DNA of 64,000 bases, from contig NZ_FMAT01000001.1 in NCBI RefSeq assembly GCF_900094805.1, positions 496,001 through 560,000 of the forward strand. Direction: 5' to 3'. Shown here piece after piece: positions 49,114 to 58,812 of this stretch. The notes beneath the pieces are model-generated. The model ran no database searches, had not been told where the DNA came from, and saw only the letters and a program-made list of their open reading frames with translations. The position numbers and the translations under genes were made by a program. The first letter of the stretch is position 1, and each line of letters begins with the position of its first letter. The DNA comes from Arthrobacter sp. NIO-1057 (GTDB lineage: Bacteria > Actinomycetota > Actinomycetes > Actinomycetales > Micrococcaceae).

Positions 49114-50520
49114 TTAGCAAACGCCGGGATTTTGCTCACACCATAAGCGGAATTCAGCTTGGTTTTGCTGATGCTGCGCATAGGTGGAAGCAAATTTGGT
49201 TTCGCCAGTTTCGATGTTGACGGTCACCCAATAGTAGTAATCATTAGCTTGCGGGTTGGCCGCAGCGTTGATCGCCGACGTCGCCGGTGAGCCGATCGGC
49301 GTCGGAGGTAGTCCCTGGTGTACATAGGTGTTGTACTTATTCGCCGCGTCTTGCTTCTCGGCTTTGGAGAACTGTAGGGAGTACCGGTTCAGGCCGTAAA
49401 TCACAGAGGAATCGACCTGTAGCAAGCCGTGGGTTTCCTTGTTATTCGGGTTCAACCGGTTTTCGATCGCTCCAGCAACCACGGCGTAATCCTTCTCGCG
49501 GGACTCAGCTTGAAGGATCGAAGCGATTTTCAGGGTGCGGTAGCCTTCTTCAAGGTCGCTGATGCCAGCTTCCTTCAACGTGGTTTTGGTGGCGTTGACC
49601 AATTCGGTCATGACGTCCTTGGCACTGGAATCCAGGGCGAAACGGTACTCGCCGGGGTGCAGCCAGCCTTCAAGGTTTGACACCGAGTCTGGAAGCCCGA
49701 ACTTTTCTGGTTCGTTAGCCAACTTTTTCAGGTCATCAAGTTTCAGCCCGGAGCCCTTGGCAATTTCCTCCAAAGCTGCGTTTAAGCGCAGGTTGGCCTT
49801 CAGCCCAATATAGAAGACCTTGTCTGGGCGGTTATTGACAAGAACTTCGGCGGCGTCGGCTGCTGGCATCTGAGATTTGAGCAGATAGGTGCCGGGGTGA
49901 ATGACCTTGTTGCTCTGGGAGGAATTCTCCACCGCTTTAATGAGCAGCTTGTCGTTGGAAATTACGTCCAGTTCTTCTAGCTTGCGCGAAATTGCGCCTA
50001 AGCCCCAGCCATCTTCCACGGTAAATTCGACGGTGTCTCCGCCGGGACCTGGATAGTCATCGGGGTTGAACTGCTTGACCAGAGACTTAACGAAGAAGAT
50101 GGAGCCGGCGACAACTAGGGCAAAAATGACCACCGTGGCAAGCATGACTAGATTGCGCTTGCGTCGGTTCTTTGCTCGGCGTTGCTTTTTGGACACTGGG
50201 TTTTCGTGCGCGATCAAACCCTCTGAATGCAGTGCATCTGGGGAATCGATGCCCGGTTCAACAGCCGGCTGCGCCTCCGGATCAATGATCGGAGTCTGTG
50301 TTGTGGGTGCCGGCGACAGTGTGGGCAGGAACTGCGTATGAGTTTCTTCCGACGCTGCACCGGACCCGGAGTCTTCGGAGGTGTTCGACAGGTAATGGCC
50401 GAGCCCGGAGAGCTCCGGTGTTGAAGGTTGCGCGATCGGCAGGCCTTGGCCTGCCGCGAAGCTTTCATACAGCGCGCGATGCGTTTCGCGTTGCCGCTCT
50501 TGACGTGCTTCTTCTCGCAT
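49114..50520 (-). CDS. mltG: Endolytic murein transglycosylase MltG
   Basis: The product is 468 residues. A long low-complexity cytoplasmic region (about 1-110) with a basic patch KKQRRAKNRRKRN leads into a single membrane helix (about 125-147). A LysM-like subdomain and the YceG catalytic domain follow, with LEGWLHPGEYRF, catalytic Glu in IASILQAESREKD and QVDSSVIYGLNRY. It cuts nascent glycan strands and may set strand length. Motif wording differs from E. coli (LEGYLFPDTY), as is usual in actinobacteria. Confidence 0.92.
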   Translation of the reverse strand: MREEARQERQRETHRALYESFAAGQGLPIAQPSTPELSGLGHYLSNTSEDSGSGAASEETHTQFLPTLSPAPTTQTPIIDPEAQPAVEPGIDSPDALHSEGLIAHENPVSKKQRRAKNRRKRNLVMLATVVIFALVVAGSIFFVKSLVKQFNPDDYPGPGGDTVEFTVEDGWGLGAISRKLEELDVISNDKLLIKAVENSSQSNKVIHPGTYLLKSQMPAADAAEVLVNNRPDKVFYIGLKANLRLNAALEEIAKGSGLKLDDLKKLANEPEKFGLPDSVSNLEGWLHPGEYRFALDSSAKDVMTELVNATKTTLKEAGISDLEEGYRTLKIASILQAESREKDYAVVAGAIENRLNPNNKETHGLLQVDSSVIYGLNRYSLQFSKAEKQDAANKYNTYVHQGLPPTPIGSPATSAINAAANPQANDYYYWVTVNIETGETKFASTYAQHQQNQAEFRLWCEQNPGVC

Positions 50521-50570
50521 CAACTCTCATTTCTCGGTGTGTTCTCGCCGTCAATGGCGAACTGCCGGAG

Positions 50571-51044
50571 CTATTTCATGACGATCCGGCTGGCCTGAAC
50601 ACGGACATTGTTCCGGCGCATTTCCAGCACTTGCTGCAGGATCTCGGTGGCAGCGACCTGGTCGACTACCTTCCGATGGTCCTCCATCTTACGGCCCGAG
50701 GCATGCAACGCTCGATGTGCATTCACGGTGCTCAATCGCTCGTCGACCAGAAAAACCTCAAGCTCGATATTAGTGCTTGCAGCTTCTTCTGCCAAAGCAA
50801 TGGCGTAGTCACGGGCCATTTTGGTGGATTCCGTGTCATTTCCGGCCAGCGATTTTGGCTCCCCGATAAAGACTTCACCCACGTTTCGGTCGGAGATAAT
50901 GCGCAGGAGCATCCGGCGATCCGAGTTCTTTTTCACATCGCGGCGCAGGGTCATCACCGGCGTGGCCAGGATGCCCGAAGGATCAGAAATGGCGACGCCG
51001 ACGCGGGCTAGGCCCACGTCGACGCCGAGAGCCAATTTAGCCAT
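50571..51044 (-). CDS. ruvX: RuvX/YqgF family putative Holliday junction resolvase
   Basis: The product is 157 residues. RNase H-like acidic residues are in ALGVDVGLARVGVAISDP near 10, VFIGEPKSLAG near 68 and VFLVDERLSTVNA near 110. Family members process recombination intermediates or pre-16S rRNA. The ATG overlaps the alaS stop by 8 bp, and the alaS-ruvX-mltG order is conserved in actinobacteria. Confidence 0.93.
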   Translation of the reverse strand: MAKLALGVDVGLARVGVAISDPSGILATPVMTLRRDVKKNSDRRMLLRIISDRNVGEVFIGEPKSLAGNDTESTKMARDYAIALAEEAASTNIELEVFLVDERLSTVNAHRALHASGRKMEDHRKVVDQVAATEILQQVLEMRRNNVRVQASRIVMK

Positions 51045-53727
51045 TGGCCAGAGCCTCCCGGATGGCTTCTAGGGCATCATCGATCTTGGAGGCGTCCTGT
51101 CCGCCACCTTGAGCCATGTCGTCCTTGCCGCCGCCACCGCCGCCGAGTACCCCGGTTGCGGTGCGGACCAAAGCGCCGGCCTTGAAGCCGTTGGCGCGCG
51201 CGTCCTCGTTGGTTACTGCCAGCACCAGTGGGCGGTCATTAGCCACACCGATCAGTACGATCACTGCCGCTTCGCTGCCCAGCTTGCCACGCAGGTCAAG
51301 GGCCATGGTGCGCAGGGCATCGGCGGAGTCAACCACGCCGGCGTTGTGGGCCAGCAGTCGGGTCGAACCGATAGTTTGGACCTTTTCCAGCAGGGCTGCA
51401 GATTGTGCCAACATGGCCTGGCTCTTCAGTTCGGCGATCTGCTTTTCAGCTGCCTTGAGCTTGGCCACGGTGTCGTTGACGCGCTCCGATACCTGGTTGG
51501 ATGGCACGCGGAAGAGTCCGGAGAGCTCCGAGACCAGGGCACGCTCGGCAGCCCCGTGGCGGAAGGCCTCCATACCGACCAAAGCTTCAACACGGCGGTT
51601 ACCCGAACCGACCGATGCTTCGGAGAGCAGGGTCAGCTGACCGATGCGAGCGGTCGTATCCACGTGGGTACCACCGCACAGCTCGCGCGACCAGGCACCG
51701 TTCATCTCCACCACGCGTACGTCGTTGGAGTACTTCTCGCCGAACAGGCTCATGGCGCCCAGCTTCTTCGCCTCAGCCAAGGCCATCTCATTCGTGATGA
51801 CCTGGTGGTTGGCGGCGATCGCTAGGTTCACGACCTCTTCAACTTCACTGCGGGCAGCAGCCGAGAGTGCTTCGGCCCACGAGAAGTCGAAGCGCAGGTA
51901 ACCGGCCTTGTTGAAGGAACCGGCCTGGGTGGCCGTTGGGCCAAGCAGTTCGCGCAATGCGGCGTGCACCAGGTGGGTTGCGGAGTGCGCCTGCTCACCG
52001 GAGCGACGGCGTACCGCGTCAACCTGGGTGCGTACCAATGCTTCGGCGGGTAGTTCACCTTCGCGCACAATCACCTTGTGCACGTTCAGGCCCTTGACCG
52101 GTGCCTGCACGTCGGTGACCTCTAGGACGAAACCGTCACCGGTGATCAGACCGCTGTCGCCAGCCTGGCCGCCGGACTCTGCGTAGAACGGGGTTTCGTT
52201 GAGCACCAGGTCGATTTCCTGGCCCTGCTCTGCGTAAGGAACGACCTGTCCGTCGCGGATGATGCCGCGGATGGAGGACTCGCCTTCCAGCGTGTCGTAA
52301 CCGGTGAAGCGTACGTTGCCGGCCTCGGCCAGTTTGTTATACACCGACAGGTCAGCGTGACCAGCCTTCTTGGCCTTCGCGTCCTTCTGTGCGCGGGTGC
52401 GCTGTTCGTTCATCAGTTCACGGAAGCGTGACTCGTCAACGGACAGGCCAGCTTCTGCGGCGATCTCTAGGGTCAGGTCGATTGGGAAGCCGTAGGTGTC
52501 GTGCAGGGTGAAGGCGTCATCACCGGAGAGGTTGGCACCCTCTTCCTTGGCGTGGTTCAGCGCTTCATCCAAACGGGTGGTTCCCGAGGCGATGGTGCGA
52601 CGGAAAGCGCGCTCTTCGGCGTAAGCGATGCGAGCGATACGCTCGAAGTCTGCCTCAACTTCTGGGTAGACGCCCTTCATGGCGTCGCGGGAGACCGGGA
52701 GCAACTCTGGGAGCACTTCGGTGTCGACACCCATCAGGCGCATGGCACGCACGGCACGGCGGATCAGGCGGCGCAGTACGTAGCCGCGGCCTTCGTTACC
52801 CGGGGTGACCTGATCGGAGATCAGCATCAGCGAGGAGCGAATGTGATCCGCGATCATGCGCAGGCGCACGTCATTGGCGTGGTTTGGATCGCTCGGATCC
52901 TCGGTGGAAGTGTAAGTGACCCCTGCCAGTTCCGCAGCCTTGTCGAGTACCGGACGGACCTGATCGGTCTCGTACATGTTCTCAACGCCCTGCAGGATCA
53001 TGGCTAGACGCTCAAGACCCAGACCGGTGTCGATGTTGCGCTTGGGCAGTTCGCCGGCCACGTCGAAATCGGTCTTGGAGCGTACGGCCGAGAGGCGGTA
53101 CTGCATGAACACGAGGTTCCAGATTTCGATGTAGCGGGTCTCGTCGACCGCTGGGCCGCCTTCTTGGCCGTACTGTGCGCCACGGTCGTAGTAGATCTCG
53201 GAGCAAGGACCGCCGGGGCCAGGCTGGCCGGTGTTCCAGTAGTTATCTTCCTTGCCGGTGCCTACGACGCGCTCCGTAGGGATGCCGATTTCTTCTTCCC
53301 AGATGCGGCGGGCTTCAACATCCTTCTCGTCGCCGTCTTCATAGACGGTGACCCAGAGGCGTTCCTTGTCCAGTCCGTAGCCACCGTCTTCGATGCTGCT
53401 GGTGAGCAGTTCCCAAGCGAAGTGGATGGCGTCCTTCTTGAAGTAATCGCCAAAGGAGAAGTTGCCGCACATCTGGAAGAAGGTGCCGTGGCGTACGGTC
53501 TTGCCGACTTCTTCGATGTCGCCGGTGCGGATGCACTTCTGCACCGAAGTTGCACGGCTGTAGGGGGCTTCTTCGCGCGCGGTGAGGTACGGGATGAAGG
53601 GAACCATGCCGGCCACCGTGAACAACAGTGATGGGTCAGCTGAGACTAGCGAGGCGCTAGGCACCGCCGTGTGGCCCTTGGAGACGAAAAAGTCGACCCA
53701 CCTACGGGCAATTTCCTGCGTTTTCAT
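51037..53727 (-). CDS. alaS: Alanyl-tRNA synthetase
   Basis: The product is 896 residues. The class II catalytic core is at the N-terminus (FVSKGHTAVPSASLV, RTGDIEEVGKTVRHGTFFQM). The editing domain carries zinc ligands HSATHLVHA and CGGTHVDTT. A C-terminal coiled-coil and DHHA1 domain follow, ending GGGGGKDDMAQGGG. It charges tRNA-Ala and hydrolyses Ser- or Gly-tRNA-Ala. It leads alaS-ruvX-mltG-aro. Confidence 0.98.
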   Translation of the reverse strand: MKTQEIARRWVDFFVSKGHTAVPSASLVSADPSLLFTVAGMVPFIPYLTAREEAPYSRATSVQKCIRTGDIEEVGKTVRHGTFFQMCGNFSFGDYFKKDAIHFAWELLTSSIEDGGYGLDKERLWVTVYEDGDEKDVEARRIWEEEIGIPTERVVGTGKEDNYWNTGQPGPGGPCSEIYYDRGAQYGQEGGPAVDETRYIEIWNLVFMQYRLSAVRSKTDFDVAGELPKRNIDTGLGLERLAMILQGVENMYETDQVRPVLDKAAELAGVTYTSTEDPSDPNHANDVRLRMIADHIRSSLMLISDQVTPGNEGRGYVLRRLIRRAVRAMRLMGVDTEVLPELLPVSRDAMKGVYPEVEADFERIARIAYAEERAFRRTIASGTTRLDEALNHAKEEGANLSGDDAFTLHDTYGFPIDLTLEIAAEAGLSVDESRFRELMNEQRTRAQKDAKAKKAGHADLSVYNKLAEAGNVRFTGYDTLEGESSIRGIIRDGQVVPYAEQGQEIDLVLNETPFYAESGGQAGDSGLITGDGFVLEVTDVQAPVKGLNVHKVIVREGELPAEALVRTQVDAVRRRSGEQAHSATHLVHAALRELLGPTATQAGSFNKAGYLRFDFSWAEALSAAARSEVEEVVNLAIAANHQVITNEMALAEAKKLGAMSLFGEKYSNDVRVVEMNGAWSRELCGGTHVDTTARIGQLTLLSEASVGSGNRRVEALVGMEAFRHGAAERALVSELSGLFRVPSNQVSERVNDTVAKLKAAEKQIAELKSQAMLAQSAALLEKVQTIGSTRLLAHNAGVVDSADALRTMALDLRGKLGSEAAVIVLIGVANDRPLVLAVTNEDARANGFKAGALVRTATGVLGGGGGGKDDMAQGGGQDASKIDDALEAIREALANG

Positions 53728-53746
53728 CGTGTTACGGATGATCCCT

Positions 53747-53956
53747 TCACTTAGTGGTGTCCACGCCCAAGGCGGAACGTAATTCTTCTTCTCTGGAGCT
53801 CATTCCCTGCTGGAAGGCTTCCAGATATTCGGCGACACGGTCGGCATACTTACCGACCTGGCGATTGAGCGCCGCACCGGATTTAACTTCAGCGTATTTC
53901 TTCGTTGCGAGCACTCCAACGCCCACCCCAATAGAAACCCACAAGAACTTTTTCAT
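53747..53956 (-). CDS. Small DUF6167-like membrane protein
   Basis: The product is 69 residues: one N-terminal hydrophobic segment (FLWVSIGVGVGVLATKKYAEV) followed by an amphipathic helix ending SSREEELRSALGV. Similar small proteins sit just upstream of alaS in Streptomyces (DUF6167, from memory). AAGGAG is 6 nt before the chosen ATG; a longer frame from 53980 lacks one. Function is unknown. It lies 19 bp before alaS on the same strand. Confidence 0.7.
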   Translation of the reverse strand: MKKFLWVSIGVGVGVLATKKYAEVKSGAALNRQVGKYADRVAEYLEAFQQGMSSREEELRSALGVDTTK

Positions 53957-54034
53957 TCTAGTCTCCTTGGCGGCCATCAATGGGCCGTCTCTCGTTCAGC
54001 GCGCCGATACGTGTTCGATCGAACAGGGGCTGAC

Positions 54035-54406
54035 TTAGCGGCTGCGGCGTGCCTTACCGCTTGGCTTGGTGTTCATTGCGGCCTTCACGCCTTCGGTGAA
54101 TGCGGCCACCTTGATCAGTGGTTTGCCAATGGTGGCAGCGACCAGTGAGGACAATGCGGAAACATTGGCGGTGGTATCAGATACGTTGGTGGTGATCGTA
54201 TCGACCTTTTTGAGCTGGTCGTTGGTGGTTGCCACGGTGTTGGCAACTTCCCCTAGCAACGGGGTGGTTCCGTCGGACACGTCTTTGATCGTGCTGCGAA
54301 GCTCGTCGAACACCTTGCCCAACTTGATGATCGGAACGGCCAGTAGCACTACTAGTACTACAAACGCGCCGGCGGCGATGAGCCCTGCAATATCCGAACC
54401 CGACAT
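54035..54406 (-). CDS. DUF948-domain membrane-anchored protein
   Basis: The product is 123 residues. One membrane helix (about 5-27, IAGLIAAGAFVVLVVLLAVP), then a coiled-coil-like Thr/Val/Asn-rich segment (TPLLGEVANTVATTNDQLKKV), typical of DUF948, and a basic tail. GAGG lies 6 nt before the ATG at 54406; the frame from 54493 would include the rpsD terminator and is unlikely. Function is unknown; its position beside the DUF6167-like gene and alaS is conserved. Confidence 0.8.
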   Translation of the reverse strand: MSGSDIAGLIAAGAFVVLVVLLAVPIIKLGKVFDELRSTIKDVSDGTTPLLGEVANTVATTNDQLKKVDTITTNVSDTTANVSALSSLVAATIGKPLIKVAAFTEGVKAAMNTKPSGKARRSR

Positions 54407-54474
54407 GTGCTTCCTCTTCTGCTTGGGTTTTTGGTGCCAGTCCACCTTATCGAAGTCTGTGCTCCAAAAGGTAG

Positions 54475-54513
54475 TTAAGCGACAAGCCCGCAACCGAAAC
54501 CGGTTGCGGGCTT
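54475..54513 (-). terminator. rpsD terminator
   Basis: A perfect 13-bp stem (54484-54496 AAGCCCGCAACCG with 54501-54513) and 4-nt loop lies 17 bp after the rpsD stop. On minus it ends in CTTGTCGCTT, a weak U-run, but the stem is strong. Confidence 0.8.
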
Positions 54514-54530
54514 GGAACTAGCGCACGGAT

Positions 54531-55154
54531 TTAGCGTGCGTAGTACTCGACCACGAGGTTCTCTTCGCAGGTCACTGGGATTTCGGCGCGCTCTGGGGTG
54601 CGCACGAAGGTAGCCTGAAGGGCTTCCAGCTTTACGTCCAGGTAGCTAGGAACAGCTGGCAGCACCTTAGCGTGCTCACCGGCTGCAGCCATCTGGAATG
54701 GAACCATCTTCTCGCTCTTCTCGTGTACGTGGATCAGCTGACCCGGCTGTACCTTGAAGGAAGGGCGGTCTACACGCTGGCCGTTGACCAGGATGTGGCG
54801 GTGCACGACCAGCTGGCGAGCCTGCTGGATGGTGCGGGCGAAGCCTGCACGCAGAACCAGGGCGTCCAAGCGGGACTCGAGCAGTGCCAGCAGGTTGTCA
54901 CCGGTCTGGCCGCCGAGGCGCTTAGCTTCCTTGAAGGCGCTCAGCATCTGAGCTTCGCGGATGCCGTACTGGGCGCGCAGACGCTGCTTCTCGCGCAGAC
55001 GTACTGCGTAGTCGCTGTCCTGCTTCTTACGGGCGCGGCCATGCTGGCCTGGACCGTATGGACGGCGCTCCATGTACTTTTCAGCTTTAGGGGTCAATGC
55101 AAGGCCGAGCGCACGCGAAAGGCGTACGGTGCGGCGGGCACGGGCGTTAGCCAT
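54531..55154 (-). CDS. rpsD: 30S ribosomal protein S4
   Basis: The product is 207 residues. N-terminal YGPGQHGRARKK, then the S4 RNA-binding domain RLDALVLRAGFARTIQQARQLVVHRHILVNGQ. The N-terminal zinc Cys cluster found in some S4 proteins is absent, so this is the C-minus form. S4 nucleates 30S assembly. It stands alone here, outside the alpha operon, with its own leader and terminator. AAAGGA precedes the ATG. Confidence 0.97.
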   Translation of the reverse strand: MANARARRTVRLSRALGLALTPKAEKYMERRPYGPGQHGRARKKQDSDYAVRLREKQRLRAQYGIREAQMLSAFKEAKRLGGQTGDNLLALLESRLDALVLRAGFARTIQQARQLVVHRHILVNGQRVDRPSFKVQPGQLIHVHEKSEKMVPFQMAAAGEHAKVLPAVPSYLDVKLEALQATFVRTPERAEIPVTCEENLVVEYYAR

Positions 55155-55296
55155 TGATGTGTCCTTTTCGTTCAGCGACGGTATCTACTGGCCTCCAGGG
55201 TGGAGAGTGTGTGGGCGTCGCGTCCCTGCTACACTGCAACCTTGCTCCAATTCCCGATCGCTCGGATTCTGGGCAGGGCTTGCCAGCCAAAGATCA

Positions 55297-55302
55297 AGTC
55301 TA
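55297..55302 (-). promoter_or_regulatory. Possible rpsD promoter -10
   Basis: TAGACT on minus fits the TANNNT pattern, about 140 nt before rpsD, which would leave a long leader. No clear -35 is seen. Confidence 0.28.
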
Positions 55303-55342
55303 CACGAAACGCCCTAGGCTCGTGCTGAGGCGTAGCGCACAA

Positions 55343-56755
55343 TTAGCGCCGACGTTGACCGCGCTTGGGGTCCTTGCCTCGGATGATCTCGCGCAGCCTC
55401 GCTAGACGTGGTCCGATCGTTTTTTCTGCACCGTTGACGGTCGGAGCGTAGTAGTTTCTCCCCACTAGGTCATCGGGCAGGTACTGCTGGGTGGCAATGG
55501 AATGTGGCGCGTCGTGTGCGTAAATATATCCGACACCGTGACCCAACTGTTTAGCCCCGGGATAGTGTGCGTCCCGCAGATGATCGGGTACCAGTGATCC
55601 TTTACCCTCAGAGACATCGGCCAGGGCCGCATTGATCGCATTGTAGGAAGCATTGGATTTGGGTGCAGTGGCCAGGTGCACGGTGGCCTGACCGAGCATG
55701 ATGCGTGCTTCGGGCATGCCGGTCAGTTGTACCGACTGTGCTGCGGCGACGGCTAGGGGCAGTGCGGTGGGGTCGGCCATGCCAATATCTTCACTGGCCG
55801 AGATCATCAGGCGGCGGGCGATAAAGCGTGGGTCCTCCCCCGCTGACAGCATGCGTGCCAGGTAGTGCAGGGCAGCATCCACGTCAGAGCCGCGGATGGA
55901 TTTAATGAAGGCCGAAATGATGTCGTAGTGCTGATCGCCGTCTTTGTCATAGCGTTGCACCGCATGGTCCATGGCCAGTTGAACGTGATCCTGGGTGATC
56001 GTTACCGGTGGTTTTACATCTTTTCCGGCGGCGTTCCACGCGACCGCGCCGGCAGCCTCTAGGACGGTCAGTGAACGGCGGGCATCACCCTGAGCGAGGC
56101 GGACAATGGCGTCGCGCTGCTCGTGATCAAGTTCTACCTGGCCGTCGAACCCGCGCTCGTCCTGCACCGCTCGATCCAGCAGTTCTGCCAGATCCCCATC
56201 GGTCAGCGGGCGCAGGGTCAACAGTAAGGAACGGGATAGCAACGGCGAGATGACCGAGAAGGAGGGGTTCTCCGTGGTAGCTGCCACCAGCACGACCACA
56301 CGATTTTCCACCCCAGGCAGCAGTGCGTCCTGCTGGGCTTTGTTAAAACGGTGGATCTCGTCGAGGAACAGCACGGTGGTCAGTCCGCGCAAATCACGGT
56401 CATCCTTGGCTTGTTCGATGACCCGTCGGACATCTTTCACGCCGGCGGTAATGGCCGAGAGCTCCACGAATTTGCGGTCGGTGGCCCTAGCAATGACATG
56501 CGCGATGGTGGTTTTACCGATCCCCGGCGGCCCATACAGGATGACACTGGCAGGTCCTGCGGGACCGGTCTCGGGATGTTCGGCCAGTTGGCGCAAGGGT
56601 GAACCGGGACCGAGCAGATGCTGCTGTCCGACCAGTTCGTCGAGGGTGCGCGGGCGCATGCGAACAGCCAAGGGAGGGCGCGGACGGTTGATAGCACCGC
56701 CGCCACGCTCGGCGACAAAGTCATCGTCATCTAGGGCATCGAACAAATCGCTCAC
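55343..56755 (-). CDS. rarA: Replication-associated recombination protein A (RarA/MgsA)
   Basis: The product is 470 residues. AAA+ motifs: Walker [10 protein letters not shown] near 75, Walker [13 protein letters not shown] near 128. The C-terminal helical tetramerisation domain and MgsA_C region ([37 protein letters not shown]) follow. RarA acts at stalled replication forks. It sits between rpsD and dtd with no obvious operon partner. Confidence 0.95.
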   Translation of the reverse strand: MSDLFDALDDDDFVAERGGGAINRPRPPLAVRMRPRTLDELVGQQHLLGPGSPLRQLAEHPETGPAGPASVILYGPPGIGKTTIAHVIARATDRKFVELSAITAGVKDVRRVIEQAKDDRDLRGLTTVLFLDEIHRFNKAQQDALLPGVENRVVVLVAATTENPSFSVISPLLSRSLLLTLRPLTDGDLAELLDRAVQDERGFDGQVELDHEQRDAIVRLAQGDARRSLTVLEAAGAVAWNAAGKDVKPPVTITQDHVQLAMDHAVQRYDKDGDQHYDIISAFIKSIRGSDVDAALHYLARMLSAGEDPRFIARRLMISASEDIGMADPTALPLAVAAAQSVQLTGMPEARIMLGQATVHLATAPKSNASYNAINAALADVSEGKGSLVPDHLRDAHYPGAKQLGHGVGYIYAHDAPHSIATQQYLPDDLVGRNYYAPTVNGAEKTIGPRLARLREIIRGKDPKRGQRRR

Positions 56756-56834
56756 CTACCCAGCCTAGCGATACTCTGGGGGTTGGCGTGCATATGGTGC
56801 GCCTCGTTCGACACAGGCTTAGTAGAAGGATCAG

Positions 56835-57272
56835 ATGCGCGCAGTAGTCCAGGTGGCTTCCACCGCCCATGTAGAAGTTGAGCAACAGATCGTTGGGGAA
56901 TTGTCCTCACCGGGTCTGGTCATCCTGCTGGGCATCACCCACGATGATGACCAAAACATCGCTCGAAAGGTTGCGGAGAAGATTTGGCGATTGCGAATCT
57001 TGCCCGATGAGACGAGTGCCGAAACAGCCTCGGCTCCCCTGTTGGTGATCAGCCAGTTCACCCTCTACGGTTCCGTGCGTAAGGGGCGTCGACCGTCCTG
57101 GTCTGATGCGGCTCCAGGAGCGGCGAGCGAACCACTGTACGAGTACTTCGTCTCTTACCTTCAAGAACTCGGTGCTCACGTTGAGACCGGACGCTTTGGC
57201 ACAATGATGGACGTTCACTTAGTCAATTCCGGACCGATGACGCTGATTGTTGATTCTGCGGATCTGGCCTAG
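56835..57272 (+). CDS. dtd: D-aminoacyl-tRNA deacylase
   Basis: The product is 145 residues. The two catalytic-loop motifs are SQFTLYGSVRKGRRPSW and NSGPMTLIVDS (Gly-cisPro loop). The segment after LRILPDE is shorter than in many relatives, lacking the usual MN-S stretch. It removes D-amino acids and Gly from mischarged tRNAs. AAGGA lies 4 nt before the ATG. Confidence 0.93.
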   Translation: MRAVVQVASTAHVEVEQQIVGELSSPGLVILLGITHDDDQNIARKVAEKIWRLRILPDETSAETASAPLLVISQFTLYGSVRKGRRPSWSDAAPGAASEPLYEYFVSYLQELGAHVETGRFGTMMDVHLVNSGPMTLIVDSADLA

Positions 57273-57290
57273 ATCCACGGTCAACCGGCC

Positions 57291-57620
57291 TCAGCTCTCA
57301 CTGTTTGCAACCAGCTGAGCAAAGCCACTAAATAGTAGTTTTTGCTCGGCAAGCTCGGTGCGACCGACATCGGTGAGCTCGTACACCTTGCGTCCGGGAC
57401 CACCCTGGCCCTCTTCCCAGGTGGTACTCACCGCGCCGGATGCCTCGAGCTTGGCTAGGGCGGGATAAAGGGTTGCACCCTTCAGTGGGTCGAATCCCCT
57501 GTCGGTCAGTGCCTTGGCTATGGCGTAGCCATGGGCGGGGCCGGCATCGAGCTGGTCAAGCAAGAGCAGCGGCAACATGGCTCGTTGCCAGCTCGCGGGA
57601 AAGCGTGGTTTTGATGCCAT
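57291..57620 (-). CDS. PadR family transcriptional regulator
   Basis: The product is 109 residues with the PadR winged helix: LLLLDQLDAGPAHGYAIAKAL, LKGATLYPALAKLEASGAVSTTW and GGPGRKVYELTDVGR. It likely dimerises and represses the neighbouring membrane-protein gene through the inverted repeat at 58836-58860. It is transcribed after that gene on the same strand, 52 bp downstream. Confidence 0.9.
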   Translation of the reverse strand: MASKPRFPASWQRAMLPLLLLDQLDAGPAHGYAIAKALTDRGFDPLKGATLYPALAKLEASGAVSTTWEEGQGGPGRKVYELTDVGRTELAEQKLLFSGFAQLVANSES

Positions 57621-57672
57621 GATCAGCCTTTCCCAGACGATAAATTGAAGTTTGTAAAATCTTCTACAAGCA

Positions 57673-58812
57673 TTAGGCGTTGTCTTGTCGTTCAGCTACC
57701 GCGTCTGCGGATTGTTGCAACGCCAGCTGTTTCTCGCGAATATGCGCAGTACGCTTCGACGGCAGGAACCTGCTGAGGTAATAGGTGATCAACAGGAGGC
57801 ACAATATGGCGCACGTTGCACTCCACCAAGAGAATCCCTCGGAGAGCATCGGTTCAATTTGCCCGTACAGATAGAACCCGAAAACGGCCAACAACACACA
57901 GTTCTTCAGCTTCCATCGCCGAGCCATGGCAGCGGTGTTATTTGGTGCTACCTGGATTGCAAACTCGTTGGGTGCACCCAATTCTGCGATTGCGTCGATT
58001 GATTGACCCGACTGCTGGGCACTGAGCCAATCCCCTTTGGCATCAGCCAGTGCGATATCAGCTTCACGTTTGGTGAATCCGTAGCGGCCGCGCAGAATTC
58101 TTTGTGCCTGCGCAAACCATGCTTCTGGTGAGCGGTAGGGTGCGTCACTGACGCTGACGTCAGCTTTTTCCTTGCCGAATTCAGGCAGGAGGAATACACC
58201 TACGGCAAGCATCAGACCCAGCACGGGCACGAGGAAATTCGGTATCGGGATGATCGCCCCCTCCTCCGTGGCCAAGAAAATGAACGTCACAACCAGGGCC
58301 GCCACTGGAAGAGTTGTCAGTGCCAGGCGCCAGGAGGCTTTGAAGCGTGCCGCCATTCGTAATTGGACGAACCCAGTGCCGATGAAGGCGACTGATCCGC
58401 CGGCGATGAAACAGGCAAGCTGCCAATACAACCAGCTCTGCGCCATCCAGCCATACTTGAAGGCGATCCAGATGCCGAAGCCAATGGCCATCGCGCCTAT
58501 AAGCAGCCCAAAACCCAAAACCAAAGCATGGAAGTTATCAACCGGCAGCGCCTCTTGAGCAAGCTGTTCCGGTGTTTTGATTTGACGTGCACGCTGTTTG
58601 CCAAAGAGCCAGCCGTTACCTAAGAGCTCCTCGGCACCCTGGCCGCTTGATGCGATAGTCTCGCGCTGGGCCAGTAGTTCCTGGATGCACTGTTCTTCGG
58701 TGGCGTCAGCAAGTACCAAAGCCGCATGAAATTGCTCGGCCCATTCTTGGTCATTGGGCGCGTAGGTGGCAATGATCTGGGCAGGCGCGCCCGCCTCTGG
58801 TTGGGGTTTCAC
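57673..58812 (-). CDS. PadR-linked polytopic membrane protein with HAAS-like region
   Basis: The product is 379 residues. The cytoplasmic N-terminus (about 1-90) is followed by four hydrophobic helices (about 95-208). A soluble segment around 225-290 (YGFTKREADIALADAKGDW, IDAIAELGAPNEFAIQV) resembles the HAAS signalling domain often encoded beside PadR regulators. Two more helices follow (about 298-345) and a charged tail. It is probably an envelope-stress or signalling membrane protein; function is unknown. The GTG start has AGGAG 7 nt upstream. Confidence 0.72.
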   Translation of the reverse strand: MKPQPEAGAPAQIIATYAPNDQEWAEQFHAALVLADATEEQCIQELLAQRETIASSGQGAEELLGNGWLFGKQRARQIKTPEQLAQEALPVDNFHALVLGFGLLIGAMAIGFGIWIAFKYGWMAQSWLYWQLACFIAGGSVAFIGTGFVQLRMAARFKASWRLALTTLPVAALVVTFIFLATEEGAIIPIPNFLVPVLGLMLAVGVFLLPEFGKEKADVSVSDAPYRSPEAWFAQAQRILRGRYGFTKREADIALADAKGDWLSAQQSGQSIDAIAELGAPNEFAIQVAPNNTAAMARRWKLKNCVLLAVFGFYLYGQIEPMLSEGFSWWSATCAILCLLLITYYLSRFLPSKRTAHIREKQLALQQSADAVAERQDNA

